A stretch of DNA of 9,933 nt from Flavobacterium sp. (GTDB taxonomy: Bacteria; Bacteroidota; Bacteroidia; Flavobacteriales; Flavobacteriaceae), in contig JASLHL010000045.1 in NCBI GenBank assembly GCA_030152225.1, positions 1 through 9,933 on the forward strand, given 5' to 3'. The notes under the pieces are model-generated. The model saw only the letters and a program-made list of their open reading frames with translations. It did no database searches and was not told the DNA's origin. The translations under genes and the position numbers were made by a program. Positions 1 through 5,712 of the stretch are shown in pieces; the first letter of the stretch is position 1, and every line of letters starts with the position of its first letter.

Positions 1-5
1 AAACA

Positions 6-13
6 TATTTTTG
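6..13 (+). promoter_or_regulatory. Possible Bacteroidota -7 box for rsfS-ftsH
   Basis: TATTTTTG fits the Bacteroidota sigma-ABfr -7 consensus TAnnTTTG and lies 33 bases before the rsfS start. That would put transcription initiation near position 20 and leave a short leader. The matching -33 element would be off the left edge, so it cannot be checked. The motif is short and arises by chance in AT-rich DNA, so the call rests mainly on its position. Confidence 0.35.
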
Positions 14-45
14 TTAACTTGAAGAAATTTAGATAAAATCAATAA

Positions 46-417
46 ATGACAAACAAAACTATCAACAACGACGAATTGATTGCTAATATTATCAAAGGAA
101 TTGAAGCTGTAAAAGGGGAAAACACAACAATTTTAGATTTACGAGAAATAGATAACACACCTTGTGATTACTTCATTATATGTGATGGGAACTCCAATAC
201 GCAGGTCAATGCGATCGCGGGTTCTGTTCAAAAAATTGTATCAAAAGAATTACACGACAAACCTTGGCATGTTGAAGGCGAAGTAAATGCTGAGTGGATA
301 CTTATGGACTACATCAATGTTGTAGTACACGTATTCCAAAAATCGATTCGCGAATTCTACAACTTAGAAAGCTTGTGGGGTGACGCAAAGATTACAAATA
401 TCAACAGCCAATATTAA
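46..417 (+). CDS. rsfS: Ribosome silencing factor RsfS
   Basis: A 123-residue protein of the RsfS/Iojap (DUF143) family. Family members bind ribosomal protein uL14 on the 50S subunit and block joining with the 30S, sparing energy in starvation or stationary phase. The whole length is the family domain. Visible hallmarks are LDLREIDNTPCDYFIICDG (residues 30-48), a central helix with QVNAIAGSV (53-61), PWHVEG (73-78), the block AEWILMDYINVVVHVF (82-97) and the closing R-FYNLE-LWGDA (102-113). Length is normal for the family. The ATG at 46 follows an A-rich leader with no Shine-Dalgarno sequence, as usual in Bacteroidota. Only 18 bases separate it from ftsH, so the two are probably co-transcribed. 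The identification is secure; the role is known from the family. Confidence 0.95.
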   Translation: MTNKTINNDELIANIIKGIEAVKGENTTILDLREIDNTPCDYFIICDGNSNTQVNAIAGSVQKIVSKELHDKPWHVEGEVNAEWILMDYINVVVHVFQKSIREFYNLESLWGDAKITNINSQY

Positions 418-435
418 ACTTAAAATTTATTCTTC

Positions 436-2400
436 ATGGCGGGAAACATAAAACCAAACCAAAACAAACCCAAATTTAGCCCGTGGATTTTGTATGCGAG
501 CATTGTGGTTATCGTATTGGTTATAAACTTTTTATCGAACGGAAGTGGTGTTGGAGATTCCAAACAATTGAGTCTTTCTAAATTTTTCGATTACCTGAAA
601 GAAGGTAAAGTGGAGAAAGTAGAATTTAATCGTTCTGTTGCTAAAGTATATTTGACAAAAGACGCTTTACAAAGCAAAGATTTTGAAGAATTACAACGAA
701 AATCAATCTTAGGGAAAGAAAGCACAGGACCTCAGTTCGTAACTGAAATTGGAAACTCTGAAATTTTCCAAAAGAAATTAGATGAGGCTGCTGGAGAGGG
801 CAAACTTCTGGAATATAAATCTGAAGCAGAAAGCAATTGGGGAGACTATTTTATTAGTTTCTTACCGATTATCATTATCATTGGATTCTGGTTATTCATG
901 ATGAGAAGAATGACTGGTGGCGGTGGTGCTGGCGGTGGCGGACAGATTTTCTCTATTGGAAAGTCCAAAGCAAAACTCTTCGATGAAAAGAATGACATTA
1001 AAGTAACCTTTAGTGATGTTGCTGGATTAGAAGGGGCTAAAGAAGAGATCGTAGAAATTGTTGAGTTCTTAAAGAACCCTGAAAAATACACCTCTATCGG
1101 AGGTAAAATACCAAAAGGTGCTCTCTTAGTAGGACCTCCAGGAACAGGTAAAACGCTATTGGCTAAAGCAGTAGCAGGTGAAGCAAAGGTACCTTTCTTT
1201 TCACTTTCTGGTTCTGATTTCGTAGAAATGTTCGTTGGGGTTGGAGCATCACGTGTACGTGACTTGTTTAAACAAGCCAAAGAGAAATCACCAGCGATTA
1301 TCTTTATTGATGAGATTGATGCTGTGGGTAGAGCGCGTGGAAAAAGCAATTTCTCTGGATCAAATGACGAAAGAGAAAACACCTTAAACCAGTTATTAAC
1401 GGAAATGGATGGTTTTGGTTCTCATACGAATGTTATTGTATTAGCAGCAACAAACCGTGCGGAAATCTTAGATAAAGCACTTTTACGTGCTGGGCGTTTT
1501 GACAGACAGATTTATGTTGACCTTCCAGACGTGAAAGAAAGAGAAGCAATCTTCAAAGTACACTTGCGCAACATTAAAAAAGTAGACAATTTAGATATTG
1601 ACTTCTTAGCGAAACAAACCCCAGGATTCTCCGGTGCAGATATCGCTAACGTTTGTAACGAAGCTGCTTTAACAGCAGCACGTAAAGACAAAAAAGAAGT
1701 AGATATGCAAGACTTCTTGGATGCTGTAGACCGAATTATTGGTGGTTTAGAAAAGAAAAACAAAATCATTACAGTTGAAGAGAAATACGCTATTGCAATA
1801 CACGAAGCAGGGCATGCTACAGTAAGCTGGATGTGTGAACACGCGGCTCCACTAGTAAAGGTTACAATTGTTCCACGTGGACAAAGTTTAGGAGCAGCTT
1901 GGTACTTACCTGCAGAAAGACAAATCGTCCGCACAGAGCAAATGTTAGACGAAATGTGTGCTACTATGGGTGGACGTGCAGCAGAGAAAATTGTCTTTGA
2001 CAAAATCTCTACAGGAGCGTTAAGCGACTTGGAAAAAGTAGCTAAACAAGCCAGAGCCATGGTTACGATTTACGGACTAAATGACAAACTCGGAAATATT
2101 ACGTATTACGATTCGTCAGGGCAGAGTGAATACAATTTCAGCAAGCCTTATTCTGAGGATACAGCCAAAGTAATTGATGAAGAAATTTCAAAATTAATCG
2201 AAGGTCAGTATGAACGTGCACAAGCAATTTTGACTGAACACAAAGATAAATTGATTCAATTGGCAGATTTACTGTGCGAAAAAGAGGTGATTTTCCAACA
2301 AGATTTAGAAAATATCTTTGGCAAACGACCTTTTGACAAACCCGAAACAGCAGAAAACACAATTCAACCTCAATCGGATACAGAAGAAACAATCGCTTAA
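436..2400 (+). CDS. ftsH: ATP-dependent zinc metalloprotease FtsH
   Basis: Membrane-anchored AAA+ protease that extracts and degrades misassembled membrane proteins and some cytosolic regulators; family members form hexamers in the inner membrane. The 654-residue protein is complete. It has a transmembrane helix at about 17-35, a periplasmic domain at 40-135 and a second helix at about 138-156. A glycine-rich linker (161-169) follows. The AAA module has Walker A GPPGTGKT (233-240), pore motif FVG (266-268), Walker B IIFIDEID (288-295) and a second region of homology ending LRAGRFDR, with arginine fingers R354 and R357. The protease domain has the zinc motif HEAGH (456-460) and probable third ligand D531 in TGALSDLE. 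Residues 632-654 form a polar, acidic tail without recognisable motif. Alanine replaces the more usual proline in LRPGRFDR, which I recall as normal for this phylum. It is second in the rsfS-ftsH unit and is followed by a strong terminator. Confidence 0.98.
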   Translation: MAGNIKPNQNKPKFSPWILYASIVVIVLVINFLSNGSGVGDSKQLSLSKFFDYLKEGKVEKVEFNRSVAKVYLTKDALQSKDFEELQRKSILGKESTGPQFVTEIGNSEIFQKKLDEAAGEGKLLEYKSEAESNWGDYFISFLPIIIIIGFWLFMMRRMTGGGGAGGGGQIFSIGKSKAKLFDEKNDIKVTFSDVAGLEGAKEEIVEIVEFLKNPEKYTSIGGKIPKGALLVGPPGTGKTLLAKAVAGEAKVPFFSLSGSDFVEMFVGVGASRVRDLFKQAKEKSPAIIFIDEIDAVGRARGKSNFSGSNDERENTLNQLLTEMDGFGSHTNVIVLAATNRAEILDKALLRAGRFDRQIYVDLPDVKEREAIFKVHLRNIKKVDNLDIDFLAKQTPGFSGADIANVCNEAALTAARKDKKEVDMQDFLDAVDRIIGGLEKKNKIITVEEKYAIAIHEAGHATVSWMCEHAAPLVKVTIVPRGQSLGAAWYLPAERQIVRTEQMLDEMCATMGGRAAEKIVFDKISTGALSDLEKVAKQARAMVTIYGLNDKLGNITYYDSSGQSEYNFSKPYSEDTAKVIDEEISKLIEGQYERAQAILTEHKDKLIQLADLLCEKEVIFQQDLENIFGKRPFDKPETAENTIQPQSDTEETIA

Positions 2401-2425
2401 TCAAGCAATTTATAGGAAACTATCT

Positions 2426-2465
2426 AAAAATCTTAACTTAAAGACTCATTTAAGTTAAGATTTTT
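2426..2465 (+). terminator. Intrinsic terminator after ftsH
   Basis: A perfect inverted repeat pairs 2426-2442 with 2449-2465 around a 6-base loop (GACTCA). The right arm runs into a T tract at 2461-2468. The stem is AT-rich but long (17 bp). It begins 26 bases after the ftsH stop and closes the rsfS-ftsH transcript. The first T of the following -7 box is the last T of this tract. Confidence 0.85.
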
Positions 2466-2467
2466 TT

Positions 2468-2475
2468 TATCTTTG
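2468..2475 (+). promoter_or_regulatory. Likely -7 box for the LUD-cdsA-psd operon
   Basis: TATCTTTG is an exact match to TAnnTTTG, the Bacteroidota -7 element. It lies 37 bases before the LUD-gene start, which suggests initiation near 2481 and a leader of about 30 bases. No clear TTG-type -33 element is present about 20 bases upstream, where the DNA is terminator stem. The same octamer also occurs inside ftsH (2313-2320) and cdsA (3278-3285), so the motif alone is weak; the intergenic position and the need for a start site after a terminator support it. Confidence 0.55.
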
Positions 2476-2512
2476 AACTTATTACAAACCATCATATTTC
2501 GACACTTAACCT

Positions 2513-3118
2513 ATGAGCTTTCTAAAGAAGTTAATTAGCGGATTTATGTCAAAACAAAGTAACGAAGAGGCTAACGATCAAAGAAGTCAATATCTTCCTG
2601 ATACTGTTATGCCTGTTGATGATTTATTTACTGTAAATTTCAAGAATAACGGTGGTAAGTTTTTATACTGTGACACACAGTCAGAATTGCACGAAACATT
2701 TGTCAATGTCTTGTTAGAAAACGATTGGTTTGAAAAAGAAGCACTAACGCATGAAAACCAATTTCATTCGCTTTTAAGAGACAACAACATACACTACATC
2801 AATTCCAAACAACCCGTCTTTTTTGTTTCGTCTTGTGAGAGTTTAATTGCAGACGATGGAGCGATCTTATTTTGCGAAAAGCAACTAAGGGATTACAAAC
2901 CACACGAAATCCCCGATAACATCATTATTATTGCTGCAACTAGCCAAATCACCCGAACAAAGAGTGATGGACTGCGCGAAATCAAAAGAAAATACAGCAG
3001 CTCCTTGCCTACTAATATTACGGCAATTAATTGCTTTAAACCTTCTGCCAATCAAGATTTCTTAAGTTATGGCAGATCTCCTAAAAACTTATATTTACTT
3101 TTATTAGAAGATCTCTAA
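2513..3118 (+). CDS. Divergent LUD (LutC/YkgG-like) domain protein
   Basis: A 201-residue cytosolic protein with no signal peptide or membrane helix. Its central and C-terminal parts resemble the LUD domain of LutC/YkgG proteins, which take part in lactate utilisation as partners of LutA and LutB. The match rests on the fold pattern: a core strand pair with SSCESLIADDGAILF (106-120), a following strand IIIIAATSQI (137-146), and a closing YGRSPKNLYLLLLED (186-200) in place of the usual GVHGP-type end. Residues 1-35 are polar and unlike the family. The usual C-terminal GPS-TADIE stretch is not recognisable. No lutA or lutB genes are nearby; the gene leads an operon of phospholipid genes with a 3-base gap to cdsA, so lactate oxidation is doubtful as its job. 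Family placement is moderately sure; the function is unknown. Confidence 0.7.
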   Translation: MSFLKKLISGFMSKQSNEEANDQRSQYLPDTVMPVDDLFTVNFKNNGGKFLYCDTQSELHETFVNVLLENDWFEKEALTHENQFHSLLRDNNIHYINSKQPVFFVSSCESLIADDGAILFCEKQLRDYKPHEIPDNIIIIAATSQITRTKSDGLREIKRKYSSSLPTNITAINCFKPSANQDFLSYGRSPKNLYLLLLEDL

Positions 3119-3121
3119 ATT

Positions 3122-3910
3122 ATGTCAGAAACCCTTAAAAGAACGATATCTGGAATTATCTATATTGTTCTGTTACTAAGTGCAACATTATATGATGTGC
3201 TTACGTTCAAAATACTCTTTGGATTTTTTATGGTCGTAGCAGCATATGAATTTGCTCGATTAATTAATTTATCGAAATATCTTTGCGTTGGCATTAGTTT
3301 AGTTGCTGTATTGGCCATTTTTCAGTCTGCCATTGCATTACCTATACACCTACTCGTTATCCTAAGCTTCTTAATTCTCTTAGCGATAACAGCCGAATTA
3401 TTTACTACACGCAAGCCCAATCGAAGCCTTCCCGTAAAAATTATTATTTTTCTCGGCTATGTTATTGGAACATTTCTTGCCTTTTTACATCTGCCTTATA
3501 CAGCAACAGGTTATGATCCACAAATCGTTATTGGTATTTTAATTCTAGTATGGACCAATGACACCTTTGCCTATATTGTAGGTAAAAAGTATGGCAAGCA
3601 CAAGTTGTTTGAACGCATCTCACCTAAAAAAACGATCGAAGGTCTAGTTGGTGGAATTGTCTTTGCAATTATAGCCTCTCTGGTATTAAATTACTTTTTT
3701 ACTTCATTAAATGTGTATATTTGGATTGCAAGTGCTATTTTTGTAGGATTATTTGGGACACTTGGAGATCTTGTTGAATCACATTTCAAGCGAGAAGCTG
3801 GTGTAAAAGATAGTGGTGCTATTATGCCTGGACATGGAGGTATCTTAGATCGCTTAGACAGTATCTTATTTATCTCTCCCATTTTGTATATCATTTTTCA
3901 AATTTTATAA
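3122..3910 (+). CDS. cdsA: Phosphatidate cytidylyltransferase CdsA
   Basis: Integral membrane enzyme that converts phosphatidic acid and CTP to CDP-diacylglycerol and pyrophosphate, the branch point for phosphatidylethanolamine, phosphatidylglycerol and cardiolipin. At 262 residues it is a normal CdsA length, with about seven to eight hydrophobic segments spread along the chain. The full CDP-diglyceride synthase signature lies at residues 220-246: S-H-F-K-R, then K-D-S-G, then PGHGGILDRLD. Upstream are WTNDTFAYIVGKKYG (144-158) and SPKKTIEG (167-174), also conserved and contributing to the CTP and metal site. It follows the LUD gene by 3 bases and precedes psd by 3 bases. With Psd it covers the first and last steps of phosphatidylethanolamine synthesis; the middle enzyme, PssA, is not in the window. 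Confidence 0.97.
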   Translation: MSETLKRTISGIIYIVLLLSATLYDVLTFKILFGFFMVVAAYEFARLINLSKYLCVGISLVAVLAIFQSAIALPIHLLVILSFLILLAITAELFTTRKPNRSLPVKIIIFLGYVIGTFLAFLHLPYTATGYDPQIVIGILILVWTNDTFAYIVGKKYGKHKLFERISPKKTIEGLVGGIVFAIIASLVLNYFFTSLNVYIWIASAIFVGLFGTLGDLVESHFKREAGVKDSGAIMPGHGGILDRLDSILFISPILYIIFQIL

Positions 3911-3913
3911 GTC

Positions 3914-4564
3914 ATGTTTCATAAAGAAGGAACTAAAATTATTTTTTTCTCGTTAGTAGTCGCTGTAATCATTATTGTAGTTTTTGATTATTTCATAACG
4001 ATTGATTGGTTAAGAATGACTTTGTCATCTATTATTCTAGCACTGCTAATCTTAGTGTTACAATTCTTTAGAAATCCAAACAGAACTATTGCTCCAAATG
4101 ATCAAGTTATTGTAGCACCTGTGGATGGAAAAGTTGTTGTGATTGAAGAAGTTTATGAGCCTGAGTATTTTAAAGATAACCGTTTAATGGTTTCAATCTT
4201 TATGTCTCCGATCAATGTACACGTTACGCGTTATGGATTAAGCGGATTGATTAAATACAGCCAATACCACGCAGGAAAATATCTTGTAGCTTGGCATCCA
4301 AAAGCGAGTGAAGAAAACGAAAGAACAACTGTTGTTATAGAAAACAAGGTGTTTGGAGAAGTTATGTACCGTCAAATTGCAGGTGCATTAGCGAAGCGTA
4401 TTATTAACTACGCAAAGCCAGGTATGCAAGCCATTCAAGGAACGGATGCTGGTTTTATAAAATTTGGATCTCGCGTAGATTTATACTTACCGCTTGGAAC
4501 AAAAGTAGATGTGGTGTTAAACCAAAAAGCTATTGGTAACAAAACGGTAATTGCAAAAAAATAG
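3914..4564 (+). CDS. psd: Phosphatidylserine decarboxylase (short form)
   Basis: Pyruvoyl-dependent enzyme that decarboxylates phosphatidylserine to phosphatidylethanolamine at the inner membrane. The 216-residue length marks the short form found in Bacteroidota and others. Two hydrophobic helices lie at about 9-28 and 36-52, followed by FFRNP (51-55). The catalytic domain has APVDGKV (68-74, with D71), SPINVHVTRYG (98-108, with H103) and YHAGKY (118-123). The self-cleavage site is IKFGSRVDLY, where cleavage before S186 would create a beta chain of about 185 residues and an alpha chain of about 31 with an N-terminal pyruvoyl group. D71 and H103 are the probable partners of S186, by analogy with characterised decarboxylases. 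It is tightly packed between cdsA (3-base gap) and the acyl-CoA-binding protein gene (2-base gap). Confidence 0.95.
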   Translation: MFHKEGTKIIFFSLVVAVIIIVVFDYFITIDWLRMTLSSIILALLILVLQFFRNPNRTIAPNDQVIVAPVDGKVVVIEEVYEPEYFKDNRLMVSIFMSPINVHVTRYGLSGLIKYSQYHAGKYLVAWHPKASEENERTTVVIENKVFGEVMYRQIAGALAKRIINYAKPGMQAIQGTDAGFIKFGSRVDLYLPLGTKVDVVLNQKAIGNKTVIAKK

Positions 4565-4566
4565 GA

Positions 4567-4833
4567 ATGAACGAGCAACTAGACAAAGACTTTTTAGAAG
4601 CTTACGAGCGAATTTCTAAAGAAGCCAGAAACTTAGCTCCTGATGTTATGCTGCGGATTTACGCCTATTACAAACAAGCGACTAATGGATTAAGTCATCA
4701 AGACTTTGAACATATGTCACATGATTTGAAAAAGGCATTCAAATTTAATGCATGGACCCAAGTGAGTCACTTGTCCACTGAAGAAGCTAAATCAGAATAT
4801 ATTAGACTTGCCAAAACAATTTTAGCGAAATAA
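4567..4833 (+). CDS. Acyl-CoA-binding protein
   Basis: Small (88-residue) cytosolic four-helix-bundle protein that binds long-chain acyl-CoA esters and buffers or delivers them to lipid enzymes. The family signature is intact: IYAYYKQATNG at 31-41. All ligand contacts known from bovine ACBP have counterparts: Tyr28 is Y32, Tyr31 is Y35, Lys32 is K36, Lys54 is K59 and Tyr73 is Y78. Trp55 of bovine ACBP is replaced by F60. The protein fills the domain with no extra segments. It starts 2 bases after psd and its stop overlaps the next start codon (TAATG), so it should be translated from the phospholipid operon. Bacterial ACBPs are less widespread than eukaryotic ones; this position suggests a link between acyl-CoA supply and phospholipid synthesis, which is inference. 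Confidence 0.93.
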   Translation: MNEQLDKDFLEAYERISKEARNLAPDVMLRIYAYYKQATNGLSHQDFEHMSHDLKKAFKFNAWTQVSHLSTEEAKSEYIRLAKTILAK

Positions 4834-5594
4834 TGAAGAGAATCAAGTCGTTTAACCTTATCCTATACTTCTTTGTAGTTTTAGCGGCAGCGTGTGGCAA
4901 GAAAAGTGAACGCACGGAAGTTGAAATTCCAAAAAGGGAAACTTTTATCGTGGAGAAAAAATCGGTATTAGGCCAAGAGAAAGTCAAAACCAAACAAGGA
5001 CCTTTTGACATGCCTCCCCTTTCTTTTCAATACGAAGAGGTAGAAGATCTATTTAAACCTGAAGACTTGGCTTTTCACTATGGTGAATTTCATTTGAATT
5101 ATGCCAATCGCTTAAATACAGCGATTCACAATAGCCCTTTTGTTACAGATAGTATTGTAGGTATTTTGACGAAAGTAACACCTGCACAAGCAGAAATAAG
5201 CAATCTAGCAGGGGCCTATTACAATCACAATTTCTTTTGGCAATCCATACACAAAAACACAACGACAAGTCCCAATGCGAATTTATCCGCTTTGATTACC
5301 TCTAATTTCGGTTCATATAATAATTTAAAAGCGGAAATATTGCGCATATCGGTTGAATTTGAAGGATCTGGTTGGTTGTGGTTACTCGTTGATCACCGCA
5401 ATAATTTAACGTTAATCACAACAGAAAACAATGCCAACCCTCTTACCTTGCGATTAGGGAAACCTTTATTGGTTATTGATTTATGGGAACACGCGTATTT
5501 GTCCTCCTATAAGAATGACAAAGAAAAATACATCAAAGCCTTACTTCCTCATCTGAATTGGGAGTTTGCTAATTTTCAATTGGAAAATAAATAA
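4833..5594 (+). CDS. Lipoprotein Fe/Mn-type superoxide dismutase with altered outer sphere
   Basis: A 253-residue secreted lipoprotein of the iron/manganese superoxide dismutase family, which converts superoxide to peroxide and oxygen. A signal peptide (1-20) ends in LAAAC with lipidated C21 probable. A charged linker (22-56) precedes the SOD domain (57-250). Aligned to E. coli SodB, the four metal ligands are kept: H82, H132, D216 and H220. Gateway Y34 is Y90, and the dimer-bridge glutamate is E219. Several second-shell residues differ: His30 is F86, Tyr163 (which bonds His30 across the dimer) is L223, and the glutamine supplied by FeSOD Gln69 or MnSOD Gln146 is absent (A128 and N200). Activity and metal choice are therefore uncertain. 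The start overlaps the ACBP stop by one base. It is the last gene of the operon and its stop lies inside a bidirectional terminator. The SOD family is sure; catalysis is not. Confidence 0.88.
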   Translation: MKRIKSFNLILYFFVVLAAACGKKSERTEVEIPKRETFIVEKKSVLGQEKVKTKQGPFDMPPLSFQYEEVEDLFKPEDLAFHYGEFHLNYANRLNTAIHNSPFVTDSIVGILTKVTPAQAEISNLAGAYYNHNFFWQSIHKNTTTSPNANLSALITSNFGSYNNLKAEILRISVEFEGSGWLWLLVDHRNNLTLITTENNANPLTLRLGKPLLVIDLWEHAYLSSYKNDKEKYIKALLPHLNWEFANFQLENK

Positions 5595-5636
5595 CAAAAA
5601 AAGCGAAAGATATAATCTTTCGCTTTTTTTGTTATT
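5590..5636. terminator. Bidirectional intrinsic terminator between SOD and dnaB
   Basis: A perfect 22-bp inverted repeat pairs 5590-5611 with 5615-5636 around a 3-base loop. The GC core is GCGAAAGAT. Seven As lie on the left arm and seven Ts on the right arm, so both strands give a hairpin followed by a U tract. It serves the convergent SOD operon (plus) and dnaB (minus). The SOD stop codon, 5592-5594, lies inside the left arm. Confidence 0.9.
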
Positions 5637-5637
5637 G

Positions 5638-5712
5638 TTTACAGTTCTCAACTTACAGCTTACAGTTAACGGTACAACTAACTGTAAACCGTTAACCGTA
5701 AACTGTTAACCA
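5638..5712. repeat. Heptad-periodic quasi-palindromic intergenic repeat
   Basis: The region reads as about ten consecutive 7-base units. The left half uses forms such as TTTACAG, CTTACAG, CTTACAG and TTAACGG; the right half uses the opposite orientation: AACTGTA, AACCGTT, AACCGTA, AACTGTT. The halves can pair: 5655-5673 with 5688-5706 gives 17 of 19 base pairs and a 14-base loop. A competing perfect 8-bp stem pairs 5660-5667 with 5680-5687. It abuts the dnaB stop codon and would be in the 3' end of the dnaB transcript. I recall similar CAGTTTACAG-type intergenic repeats in Flavobacterium-like genomes, but cannot count copies here. Confidence 0.7.

Noticed and set aside
846..1382. Long minus-strand open frame of about 178 codons inside ftsH
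   Set aside because: It lies antisense to the strongly conserved AAA region; the low-complexity Pro run mirrors the glycine-rich linker. No protein family is recognised and there is no start context.
1512..2060. Minus-strand open frame of about 182 codons inside ftsH
   Set aside because: It mirrors the FtsH protease domain coding sequence and shows no family features; it is a shadow frame.
2313..2320. TATCTTTG, a second perfect -7 match, inside ftsH
   Set aside because: It is within coding sequence with no TTTG-type -33 element at the right distance. Such octamers are expected by chance in AT-rich DNA.
3278..3285. TATCTTTG inside cdsA with TTTG at 3251-3254
   Set aside because: The 23-base spacing is wider than typical and the site is within cdsA with no gene starting downstream until psd; probably chance.
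4802..5011. Minus-strand open frame over the ACBP-SOD junction
   Set aside because: It is antisense to two recognised genes and codes for nothing recognisable.
5638..5712. CRISPR array or tandem attachment site
   Set aside because: The units are 7 bases and contiguous, with no spacers and no cas genes or integrase nearby; a palindromic intergenic repeat fits better.
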